DNA of 31,333 nucleotides from JBGSIZ01 sp041742255 (GTDB lineage: Bacteria; Pseudomonadota; Alphaproteobacteria; Rhodobacterales; Rhodobacteraceae). Made by a program: the position numbers and the translations under genes. Positions 6,791 to 13,425 of this stretch are shown here, in pieces; the first letter of the stretch is position 1; each line of letters opens with the position of its first letter. The stretch spans positions 1 through 31,333 of the forward strand of contig JBGSIZ010000025.1 of NCBI GenBank assembly GCA_041742255.1, written 5' to 3'. The notes beneath the pieces were generated by a model. The model was not told the DNA's origin and made no database searches. It saw only the letters and a list, made by a program, of their open reading frames with translations.

Positions 6791-6943
6791 CGTGTGATCC
6801 TTTTAAGGTTTGTGTCAGGGTGCAGGGTCGCTGCTCCATGACCTCAACCTGACCGATGCAGGGCCGGGGGGGCTATTGGACGGGGGTTTATCGGGGGGGG
6901 CCTAAACCCCCGGCCCATCCGCCTAAACCACAGTTTATGGCAT

Positions 6944-6975
6944 GAAAAAGGGCCGCACGGCTGCCCGCGCGACCC
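6944..6975 (-). terminator. Rho-independent terminator of trpB
   Basis: On the minus strand an 11-bp stem GGGTCGCGCGG / CCGTGCGGCCC (with G-U pairs) and a GCAG loop is followed by TTTTTC. It starts 23 bp after the trpB stop and closes the trpF-trpB transcript. Confidence 0.85.
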
Positions 6976-6997
6976 CAAGTCGTTGAAATCAAACGAT

Positions 6998-8224
6998 TCA
7001 GATCTTCATGTCAAACCCAAGGTGCTTGGCCACGGTAAAGATATCCTTATCGCCCCGGCCACACATATTCATGATGATCAGGTGATCCTTGGGCAGGGTC
7101 GGCGCGATTTTCATGACATGGGCCAGCGCGTGGGACGGCTCAAGGGCGGGAATGATTCCCTCCTGCAGGCAACACAGCTGAAACGCCTCCAACGCTTCGA
7201 CATCGGTGATGGACACATATTTGGCGCGGCCGATATCGTGCAGCCACGCATGTTCGGGACCAATACCGGGATAGTCCAATCCGGCAGAAATCGAGAATCC
7301 CTCAAGGATCTGCCCATCGTCGTCCTGCAACAAATAGGTGCGGTTGCCATGCAGCACGCCGGGGCGACCGCCGGTCAGGCTGGCGCAATGCTCCATCCGG
7401 TCGTCAACGCCTTTGCCGCCGGCCTCCACCCCAATGATGTTGACAGAGGTGTCGTCAAGGAATGGGTAAAACAGGCCCATCGCATTGGACCCGCCGCCAA
7501 TGGCGGCAATCAGGGTGTCGGGCAAACGCCCCTCGGCGGCCATCATCTGTTCCTTGGCTTCCTTGCCGATGATCGACTGGAAATCGCGGACCATGGCGGG
7601 ATACGGGTGGGGACCGGCGACGGTGCCGATGCAATAGAACGTGTCGCGGACATTGGTGACCCAATCGCGCAAGGCATCGTTCATGGCGTCCTTCAATGTG
7701 CCCCGGCCAGAGGTGACGGGAATCACCTCGGCACCCAGCAGACGCATCCGGAACACGTTGGGGGCCTGCCGTTCAACGTCATGGGCGCCCATATAGACGA
7801 CACATTGCAGGCCGAATTTGGCACAGACGGTGGCGGTGGCAACGCCGTGCTGGCCCGCGCCGGTTTCGGCGATGATCCGGCTTTTGCCCATGCGGCGGGC
7901 AAGGATGATCTGGCCAAGCACGTTGTTGATCTTGTGGGCACCGGTATGGTTCAGCTCGTCGCGCTTCATATACACCTTGGCACCGCCCAGATGGGTGGTC
8001 AGGCGCTCGGCAAAATACAGCGGTGACGGGCGGCCCACATAATGGGTCCACAAATCGTGCATCTCGGCCCAGAACGCGGCGTCGGTCTTGGCGAATTCGT
8101 ATTGGGCCTCCAGATCAAGGATCAGAGGCATCAACGTTTCGGACACGAACCGCCCGCCGAAATCGCCGAACCGGCCATTTTCGTCGGGGCCGGTCATAAA
8201 GCTGTTGAATAGATCGTTCGCCAT
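6998..8224 (-). CDS. trpB: Tryptophan synthase beta chain
   Basis: TrpB condenses indole with L-serine to make L-tryptophan, using PLP, in a complex with TrpA. The 408 residues start MANDLFNSFM at ATG 8224, with GGGAG 10 bases upstream; the longer open frame ahead of it overlaps trpF and is ignored. The PLP lysine is K98 in HTGAHKINN. The phosphate-binding loop is GGGSNAMG and the serine-binding region is ETGAGQHG. The C-terminus ends in GRGDKDIFTVA, typical of the family. It follows trpF by 68 bp on the same strand. trpA is not next to it in this window, so the third member of the usual trpFBA set lies elsewhere. Confidence 0.98.
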   Translation of the reverse strand: MANDLFNSFMTGPDENGRFGDFGGRFVSETLMPLILDLEAQYEFAKTDAAFWAEMHDLWTHYVGRPSPLYFAERLTTHLGGAKVYMKRDELNHTGAHKINNVLGQIILARRMGKSRIIAETGAGQHGVATATVCAKFGLQCVVYMGAHDVERQAPNVFRMRLLGAEVIPVTSGRGTLKDAMNDALRDWVTNVRDTFYCIGTVAGPHPYPAMVRDFQSIIGKEAKEQMMAAEGRLPDTLIAAIGGGSNAMGLFYPFLDDTSVNIIGVEAGGKGVDDRMEHCASLTGGRPGVLHGNRTYLLQDDDGQILEGFSISAGLDYPGIGPEHAWLHDIGRAKYVSITDVEALEAFQLCCLQEGIIPALEPSHALAHVMKIAPTLPKDHLIIMNMCGRGDKDIFTVAKHLGFDMKI

Positions 8225-8292
8225 CGCATTGTCTCCCGCCACGTTGATGATCTGACCTAGCGCCAGCAGGCGGGCGGGTAAAGGGGGCAGGG

Positions 8293-8937
8293 CTAGCCTT
8301 GGGCAGCAGCGACAAATCGGGCGATGCGGTCGGCATCCTTGATCCCGGGCGCGCTTTCCACACCGGACGACACATCGACCTGCCGGGCATGGGTCAAACG
8401 GACCGCCTCCGCCACGTTGTCCGAGGTCAGACCCCCGGCCAACATCCACGGACAGGGCCAGCGCCGCTCGCTCAACAACGTCCAGTCGAACGAGATTCCA
8501 TTGCCCCCCGGCAGGTCTGCGCCTTTGGGGGGCTTGGCATCAACCAATATCTGATCGGCAACCTGCCAATACTCCTGCAACGTGATCAGATCGGCGCGGT
8601 CGGCGATCCCCACGGCCTTCATGACGGGCAGGCCGTATCGGTCTTGCACGGCGCGAACGCGGGCGGGGCTTTCGTGGCCGTGCAATTGCAGCATGTCCAA
8701 TGGGACTTGCGACGTGATGGCATCCAACAAGGCATCATCGGCATCAACGACCAACGCGACCTTGGCCAACCCTGCCGGGGCCTCAAGGGCGAGCGCGCGG
8801 GCGTCGGCAATCGACAGATTGCGGGGGGATTTCGGGAAAAACACGAACCCGGCATAGGCGGCCCCGGCGGCATGGGCCGAAGCCACATCCTGTGGCCGGG
8901 TCAGGCCACATATCTTGACGCGCACGCTGGCCGCCAT
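8293..8937 (-). CDS. trpF: Phosphoribosylanthranilate isomerase
   Basis: TrpF carries out the Amadori rearrangement of N-(5-phosphoribosyl)anthranilate in tryptophan synthesis. It is a 214-residue single (beta/alpha)8 barrel. Cys10 in VKICGLT and Asp133 in LVDAKPPKG correspond to the general base and acid known for the family. The phosphate-binding C-terminal loops are LAGGLTSDN and VDVSSGVES. The ATG at 8937 lies 2 bp after the stop of the LapA-like gene, so the two are probably co-transcribed. Confidence 0.97.
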   Translation of the reverse strand: MAASVRVKICGLTRPQDVASAHAAGAAYAGFVFFPKSPRNLSIADARALALEAPAGLAKVALVVDADDALLDAITSQVPLDMLQLHGHESPARVRAVQDRYGLPVMKAVGIADRADLITLQEYWQVADQILVDAKPPKGADLPGGNGISFDWTLLSERRWPCPWMLAGGLTSDNVAEAVRLTHARQVDVSSGVESAPGIKDADRIARFVAAAQG

Positions 8938-8939
8938 GG

Positions 8940-9290
8940 TCAGCGCGGGCTTTCCAACAGTTGCAGAACGTCATCCTTGCCGTCGCCATCGGCGTCGCGC
9001 ATCAGATCCATCTCGCGGCGCAGTTGGGCAACCTCGCGGCCCTTGGCGCGGGCATCGGCGCGCATCCGGCCTTCACGGACCCATTCCCAGAAAAATCCGA
9101 TGAACAGACCAGCGGCAACGCCGATAAAGATGACCACGAACAGCGGCACCTCGATATCGGGGGACAGGCCCAACAGATCGCTCAAACGTCCGGGCATCAG
9201 CCGCAGGGTGACAATCCCACGGTTGGCAAGCCCGACAATAATCAGACACAGGCCGACAACAGCCCAGAACGCATAGCGGATTGTGTTCAT
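8940..9290 (-). CDS. LapA-domain (DUF1049-like) inner membrane protein
   Basis: This 116-residue protein has membrane segments at about 5-24 and 48-70 and a charged, coiled-coil-like cytoplasmic tail (75-105) rich in Arg, Ala and Glu. The tail includes DADGDGKDD, a short Asp-rich loop. This is the layout of LapA (YciS-like) proteins, which in other bacteria act with LapB/YciM in controlling lipopolysaccharide synthesis. The position between ihfB (9 bp gap) and trpF (2 bp gap) is the common alphaproteobacterial order, in which such a gene follows ihfB. Function here is inferred from family and position only. Confidence 0.85.
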   Translation of the reverse strand: MNTIRYAFWAVVGLCLIIVGLANRGIVTLRLMPGRLSDLLGLSPDIEVPLFVVIFIGVAAGLFIGFFWEWVREGRMRADARAKGREVAQLRREMDLMRDADGDGKDDVLQLLESPR

Positions 9291-9299
9291 GAACGCAGT

Positions 9300-9581
9300 C
9301 TACTGTCCGTTCAGGCGGTCGCGCAACAGCTTACCGGTCTTGAAGAACGGCACATGCTTTTCATCCACATCCACGGCTTCGCCGGTGCGGGGATTGCGGC
9401 CCGTTCGACCGTCCCGCTTTTTCACGGAAAATGCGCCAAACCCGCGCAGTTCGACGCGGTCGCCTTTGGACATGGCGGTGGTGATCTCTTCAAAGACCGT
9501 GTTCACGATCTTTTCGACATCCCGCTGATACAGGTGCGGATTTTCATCGGAAATTTTCTGGATCAGTTCAGATCTGATCAT
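9300..9581 (-). CDS. ihfB: Integration host factor subunit beta
   Basis: IhfB pairs with IhfA to bend DNA sharply at specific sites and to help regulation, recombination and replication. The 93 residues begin MIRSELIQKISDENPHLY. The DNA-binding arm carries GRNPRTGEAVDV, with the intercalating proline in the RNPRTG motif, and the C-terminus holds VPFFKTGKLLRDRL. I use ATG 9581; the frame continues upstream to 9821, but that part is Arg/Pro-rich non-coding DNA with the promoter. Placed after rpsA, as in most proteobacteria. Confidence 0.97.
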   Translation of the reverse strand: MIRSELIQKISDENPHLYQRDVEKIVNTVFEEITTAMSKGDRVELRGFGAFSVKKRDGRTGRNPRTGEAVDVDEKHVPFFKTGKLLRDRLNGQ

Positions 9582-9638
9582 CGGCGGACCCCCCATTATT
9601 GTCTGTCGTCGGCAGGTTCGGCCTGCGGCTGTTTCAAA

Positions 9639-9667
9639 ACTATACGCACAACTTGTGGATCGGGAAA
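9639..9667 (-). promoter_or_regulatory. Candidate ihfB promoter with a palindrome in the spacer
   Basis: On the minus strand TTTCCC (-35-like, weak) is followed after 17 bp by TATAGT (-10-like), 57 bp upstream of the ihfB ATG. The spacer contains CACAAGTTGTG (9647-9657), a perfect 11-bp palindrome that could be an operator. Confidence 0.35.
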
Positions 9668-9821
9668 TAGACGGAACATCGCCATCGGCGGGTTTTGCAG
9701 GGCGGCTGCGACATTTTGGCGCTTGAATGGCTGGGACGGGCGGTCGGCGCTGGGGTGCGGGCGGCTTTGACACAAAACGACCGGCATCCGGCCATAGTGA
9801 TTCGGGTGGACCCCCGACCAA

Positions 9822-9854
9822 ACAAAAAACCCCGCCACCTTGCGGCAGCGGGGG
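9822..9854 (-). terminator. Rho-independent terminator of rpsA
   Basis: On the minus strand a 10-bp stem beginning CCCCGC and ending GCGGGG, with two internal mismatches, is followed by TTTTTTG. It lies 27 bp after the rpsA stop. Confidence 0.85.
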
Positions 9855-9881
9855 TCTGGTGACCGGTTAAGGTCGGTGTGG

Positions 9882-11561
9882 TTACTTGTCGCCCTTGAGC
9901 GCAGCACCAAGGATATCGCCCAGCGACGCACCGGAGTCGGACGAGCCGTACTGCTCAACCGCTTCCTTTTCCTCGGCGATTTCGCGGGCCTTGATCGACA
10001 GGCCCAGCTTGTGGGTCTTGGCGTCGATGTTGGTCACGCGCACATCAACCTTGTCGCCCACGCCAAACCGCTCGGGGCGCTGTTCGGCACGGTCACGGGA
10101 CAGGTCAGACCGACGGATGAACGACTTCATGCCTTCGTAATCGACCTCGATGCCACCATCTTCGATCTTGGTGACCTCAACGGTGATGACCGACCCACGC
10201 TTCACGCCACCAATGGCTTCGGCATAGGGGTCACCGCCCATGGCCTTGATCGAGAGCGAGATACGCTCCTTTTCAACGTCCACTTCGGTGACCTTGGCCT
10301 GCACCATGTCGCCCTTGCGGTAATCGCCGATGACATCTTCGCCACGGCCATCCCATGTCAGGTCTGACAGGTGGACCATGCCGTCGATATCGCCGGGAAG
10401 ACCAACAAACAGACCGAATTCGGTGATGTTCTTGACTTCGCCTTCAACCTCGGTCCCCTCGGGATGGGTTTCGGCAAACACTTCCCACGGATTGCGCTGG
10501 GTCTGCTTGAGGCCCAGAGAAACGCGACGCTTGGAGCTGTCGATTTCCAGAACCATGACTTCGACTTCTTGGCTGGTGGAAACGATCTTGCCGGGATGGA
10601 CGTTCTTCTTGGTCCACGACATTTCGCTGACATGGACCAGACCTTCGACACCGGGTTCCAGCTCCACAAAGGCGCCGTAGTCGGTGATGTTGGTGACGCG
10701 GCCCATGTGGACGGACTCGAGCGGGAACTTGGCCTCAACGCTGTCCCACGGATCGTCCTGCAGCTGCTTCATGCCAAGGCTGATACGGTGGGTTTCCTTG
10801 TTGATCTTGATGACCTGGACATTGATGGTCTCGCCGAACGCCAGGATCTCAGAGGGGTGGTTGACGCGGCGCCATGCCATGTCGGTGACGTGCAACAGGC
10901 CGTCAACGCCGCCAAGGTCAACAAAGGCACCGTATTCGGTGATGTTCTTGACCACGCCGTCGACTTCCTGACCTTCGGTCAGATTGCCGATGACTTCGGC
11001 GCGCTGTTCGGCGCGGGACTCTTCCAGAATGGCACGACGGGACACCACGATGTTGCCACGGCGACGGTCCATTTTCAGGATCTGGAAGGGCTGCTTGAGA
11101 CCCATCAACGGGCCGGCGTCACGCACGGGGCGGACGTCAACCTGGCTGCCGGGAAGGAAGGCAACAGCGCCGCCCAGATCGACAGTAAAGCCGCCTTTGA
11201 CACGACCAAAGATGGCGCCATCAACGCGCTCTTCCTTGGCATAGGCTTGCTCCAGACGGTCCCATGCTTCTTCGCGGCGGGCCATTTCACGGGAAATGAC
11301 GGCTTCGCCACGGGCGTTTTCCACCTGGCGCAGAAACACTTCAACCTCGTCGCCAACGGCGATGGTCGCGTCTTCTCCGGGGTTTGCGAATTCTTTCAGA
11401 TCAATGCGGCCTTCCATCTTGTAGCCGACATCGATGATGGCCTGACCCGCTTCAATCGCGATCACACGGCCTTTGACAACCGAACCTTCGCTCGGGGTGT
11501 CCATTTCGAAGCTTTCGTTAAGGAGGGCTTCGAATTCCTCCATGGCGTTCTTGGCGCACAT
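9882..11561 (-). CDS. rpsA: 30S ribosomal protein S1
   Basis: S1 binds and unwinds mRNA leaders on the small subunit. The 559-residue protein starts MCAKNAMEEFEALLNESF at ATG 11561, with AAGGA about 11 bases upstream; further in-frame upstream sequence crosses the leader and is rejected. Six S1 (OB-fold) repeats are visible. The later ones carry the typical phrases VDGVVKNITEYGAFVDLGG, GRVTNITDYGAFVELEPG and VEGEVKNITEFGLFVGLPG. The first two are the more divergent ribosome-docking domains. The length fits alphaproteobacterial S1. The gene lies upstream of ihfB with its own terminator and a leader containing a terminator-like hairpin. Confidence 0.98.
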   Translation of the reverse strand: MCAKNAMEEFEALLNESFEMDTPSEGSVVKGRVIAIEAGQAIIDVGYKMEGRIDLKEFANPGEDATIAVGDEVEVFLRQVENARGEAVISREMARREEAWDRLEQAYAKEERVDGAIFGRVKGGFTVDLGGAVAFLPGSQVDVRPVRDAGPLMGLKQPFQILKMDRRRGNIVVSRRAILEESRAEQRAEVIGNLTEGQEVDGVVKNITEYGAFVDLGGVDGLLHVTDMAWRRVNHPSEILAFGETINVQVIKINKETHRISLGMKQLQDDPWDSVEAKFPLESVHMGRVTNITDYGAFVELEPGVEGLVHVSEMSWTKKNVHPGKIVSTSQEVEVMVLEIDSSKRRVSLGLKQTQRNPWEVFAETHPEGTEVEGEVKNITEFGLFVGLPGDIDGMVHLSDLTWDGRGEDVIGDYRKGDMVQAKVTEVDVEKERISLSIKAMGGDPYAEAIGGVKRGSVITVEVTKIEDGGIEVDYEGMKSFIRRSDLSRDRAEQRPERFGVGDKVDVRVTNIDAKTHKLGLSIKAREIAEEKEAVEQYGSSDSGASLGDILGAALKGDK

Positions 11562-11650
11562 ACGGTGTTGTATCCTTTTCAAGTCATTTTTCGGGCCAGG
11601 CGGTTGTCTCCGCCGGTCTTTCGTTGGGTTGGTGTCACAGCAGGTGCGCG

Positions 11651-11680
11651 CAAAACAAAGAGGGCCGGTAACCCGACCCT
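11651..11680 (-). terminator. Terminator-like hairpin in the rpsA leader (possible attenuator)
   Basis: On the minus strand AGGGTCGG / CCGGCCCT form an 8-bp stem with a GTTA loop, followed by CTTTGTTTTG. It lies about 90 bp upstream of the rpsA ATG and after the nitroreductase terminator, with no gene between the two. This placement fits premature termination in the rpsA 5' leader. Confidence 0.5.
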
Positions 11681-11726
11681 GCCAAACTCTCACGCGCGTG
11701 GATGTTCCCCCACTTCGACTGGGGTT

Positions 11727-11755
11727 GCCTTACAACGGGACGGGGAATGCTGCAA
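11727..11755 (-). promoter_or_regulatory. Possible rpsA promoter
   Basis: On the minus strand TTGCAG is separated by 17 bp from TAAGGC. It sits just after the nitroreductase terminator and before the leader hairpin. The -10 box is poor, so this is only a suggestion. Confidence 0.25.
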
Positions 11756-11767
11756 GCCTTGAAACAA

Positions 11768-11800
11768 AGGGGGCCGGACGGGGATTCCGTCCGGCCCCCT
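11768..11800 (-). terminator. Rho-independent terminator of the nitroreductase gene
   Basis: A perfect 14-bp stem (AGGGGGCCGGACGG paired with its complement, loop of 5) is followed on the minus strand by TTTGTTT. It lies 15 bp after the nitroreductase stop and insulates rpsA from upstream transcription. Confidence 0.9.
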
Positions 11801-11814
11801 CTGCTATTCCGGGG

Positions 11815-12447
11815 TTACAGAACCTCGGTCACCAAATCCTCGCGGGACCGACGGACCTTGGGCAATCCGGCCAGCCAATCGCCTTCGGCATCGCGGTATC
11901 CCAGCGCAAGGATCGCGACAGACTTCAATCCACGCGCCGGCAGGTCCAGAATGTCGTCGACCTTCGCGGGGTCAAACCCTTCCATCGGTGTGCTGTCCAC
12001 GTCCTGAAACGCGGCGGCCGTCAACGCCAGACCCAGCGCGATATAGGCTTGCCGGGCGGCGTGTTCGAAATTCACCTGCGCATCGCGGGGCAGATACATG
12101 CTCTTCAGGTTGTCGTAATAGGCGGTCAGACCCTCGTTCGGGCCACCGCGCGCGGCGGCAGATGCAGCAACCACGCCGTCGATACGGGCCTCGGTATAGT
12201 TGTCCCATGCGGCAAAAACCATGATGTGGGACCCGTCCACGAATTGGCTCTGGCCAAATCCTGCGGCTTGCAACGCGGTCTTTACGTCCGGGTTGGTGAC
12301 CATGATGATTTCAAACGGCTGCAACCCGCTCGATGTGGGGGCCAGACGCGCCGCTTCGACGATGGCGTCGATCTTGTCTGCGGGAACGCTGCGGGTCGGG
12401 TCCATCTTTTTCGTGGCGTAACGCCAGTTGAGGCGATCGAGAAGCAT
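11815..12447 (-). CDS. NAD(P)H-dependent nitroreductase (NfsB-like)
   Basis: A 210-residue flavoprotein of the nitroreductase family, expected to use FMN and NAD(P)H to reduce nitro compounds or quinones in the cytoplasm. The start MLLDRLNWRYATKKMDP at 12447 matches the usual family N-terminus and has GGAG 8 bases upstream; an ATG at 12477 is less likely. Family features are EAARLAPTSSGLQPFE (FMN-binding Arg/Ser region), ARQAYIALGLALTAAA, and the C-terminal ILALGYRD. The physiological substrate is not evident. The gene separates cmk from rpsA, which are normally adjacent, and has its own terminator, so it looks like an insertion into the conserved block. Confidence 0.9.
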   Translation of the reverse strand: MLLDRLNWRYATKKMDPTRSVPADKIDAIVEAARLAPTSSGLQPFEIIMVTNPDVKTALQAAGFGQSQFVDGSHIMVFAAWDNYTEARIDGVVAASAAARGGPNEGLTAYYDNLKSMYLPRDAQVNFEHAARQAYIALGLALTAAAFQDVDSTPMEGFDPAKVDDILDLPARGLKSVAILALGYRDAEGDWLAGLPKVRRSREDLVTEVL

Positions 12448-12649
12448 GGGTGTCTCCAGTAACTGCAAAAGGGTCATGGGCGGGGCCTCGCGCGGCCTTT
12501 GCCCTCCCATCACATATGGGTCTGCGGGGCAGGGCCTGCGACTGTCCGGGGCGGCGGGGGGCTGTGCGAAGGCGCACAGAACCTGACGCTGCGCCGGGCT
12601 TGCCAAAGGATGAATTTGGGTAAACGGCGCGCGGTGCCCCAATTTCGGA

Positions 12650-12678
12650 ACCGACGGATTACCGACGCGATACCGACG
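12650..12678 (-). repeat. Three direct ACCGACG repeats at 11-bp spacing
   Basis: ACCGACG occurs at 12650-12656, 12661-12667 and 12672-12678 (CGTCGGT on the minus strand), each 11 bp apart, about one helical turn. They lie between the cmk stop and the nitroreductase start. The phasing is what one expects for cooperative protein binding on one face of the DNA, but a chance repeat in GC-rich DNA is possible. The remainder of this 255-bp gap (12448-12702) shows nothing else I can support. Confidence 0.4.
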
Positions 12679-12702
12679 CAAAACCGCAACCCCGTTTTGG
12701 CG

Positions 12703-13308
12703 TTAACGCTTTGCCTCGATCACGGCCACCGCACGCGCAACGGCCTCTTCAATCGACAAGGTGCTGGTGTCGATCAGAATGGCGTCCGGGGCAGGGCGCA
12801 ACGGGGCCTCCGCGCGGGTGCTGTCGCGGTCGTCGCGGGCGCGCACATCGTCCAAAACTTGGGACGGGTCCACGTCTAACCCTTTGTCTTTCAACTCTTT
12901 ATAGCGGCGGTCGGCGCGGGTTTGCGCGGTGGCGGTGACAAATAATTTCACCTCTGCGTCGGGGCAGATGACTGTCCCGATGTCGCGGCCATCCAAAACG
13001 GCGCCGCCATCCCGTTGGGCAAAATCGCGCTGAAATGCGACCAGAGCGGCACGGACATCGGCCAGGACGGCGACCTTGCTGGCGGCCTCTGCGACCTCCG
13101 GAGTGCGCAGGTTTTCTTTTTGTAAATCAACGGTTTGCAGGTTTTTTGCAGCCTCCGCCGCATCCTCTCCCGACAGGGTCCGCGCCCCCACGGCCCGGTA
13201 TAAAAGCCCGGTATCCAGATGGGCAAAACCAAAGTGTTGCGCGACAGCTTTTGATATCGTGCCCTTGCCCGCCGCCGCAGGGCCATCAATCGCCACCGTG
13301 AACCGCAT
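12703..13308 (-). CDS. cmk: Cytidylate kinase
   Basis: Cmk phosphorylates CMP and dCMP with ATP in pyrimidine nucleotide metabolism. The 201 residues start MRFTVAIDGPAAAGKGT at ATG 13308; a TTG one codon earlier is possible but unnecessary. The P-loop is GPAAAGKGT (residues 9-17). HLDTGLLYRAV and LDGRDIGTVICPDA carry the nucleotide-binding residues, and RRYKEL with RDDRDSTR forms the lid and base-binding region. The ATG overlaps the stop of the small upstream ORF (TGATG), a sign of translational coupling. Order aroA-small ORF-cmk is intact; rpsA follows only after the nitroreductase. Confidence 0.97.
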   Translation of the reverse strand: MRFTVAIDGPAAAGKGTISKAVAQHFGFAHLDTGLLYRAVGARTLSGEDAAEAAKNLQTVDLQKENLRTPEVAEAASKVAVLADVRAALVAFQRDFAQRDGGAVLDGRDIGTVICPDAEVKLFVTATAQTRADRRYKELKDKGLDVDPSQVLDDVRARDDRDSTRAEAPLRPAPDAILIDTSTLSIEEAVARAVAVIEAKR

Positions 13309-13424
13309 CAAAACGCCCCCGGATTGACGCCGGCCATCCGCTCAACCAGCATCAAAATGCCCATGAAAACAAGGACCCCCAGCACGATCCGGCCCCGCCA
13401 CGGCGATTTCGGATCTTCGGCCAC
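13308..13424 (-). CDS. Small single-pass membrane protein between aroA and cmk
   Basis: A 38-residue frame starts at GTG 13424, one base after the aroA stop, and ends in TGA overlapping the cmk ATG (TGATG). It begins VAEDPKSPWRGR, has a hydrophobic stretch of about 18 residues (IVLGVLVFMGILMLVE) and ends RMAGVNPGAF. The positive residues before the helix predict the N-terminus inside. The tight stop-start junctions on both sides make it likely to be translated, and its coding potential is supported by the amphipathic/hydrophobic organisation. I do not recognise a family; a GTG start with weak ribosome-binding signal is the main doubt. Confidence 0.6.
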   Translation of the reverse strand: MAEDPKSPWRGRIVLGVLVFMGILMLVERMAGVNPGAF

Positions 13425-13425
13425 C

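Larger units (their letters stand above)
9582..9881. other. Intergenic region between ihfB and rpsA
   Basis: This 300-bp gap holds the rpsA terminator (9822-9854) and a likely ihfB promoter (9639-9667). A small inverted repeat GCAGG/CCTGC at 9612-9626 sits in the ihfB leader. I see no gene in it; the open frames across it look non-coding. Confidence 0.6.

Noticed and set aside
6272..6841. Plus-strand frame rich in Val/Ile, looking like a membrane protein
   Set aside because: It is the reverse complement of the Asp repeats (GAC becomes GTC), so the hydrophobic look is an artefact.
9582..9821. Upstream extension of the ihfB frame
   Set aside because: The IhfB family starts at MIRSELIQK; the extension overlaps the promoter region and has no homology that I can see.
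10371..11762. Long plus-strand open frame of 463 codons across rpsA
   Set aside because: It is antisense to a clear S1 protein, its product has no coherent domain structure, and high-GC codon bias commonly opens this complementary frame.
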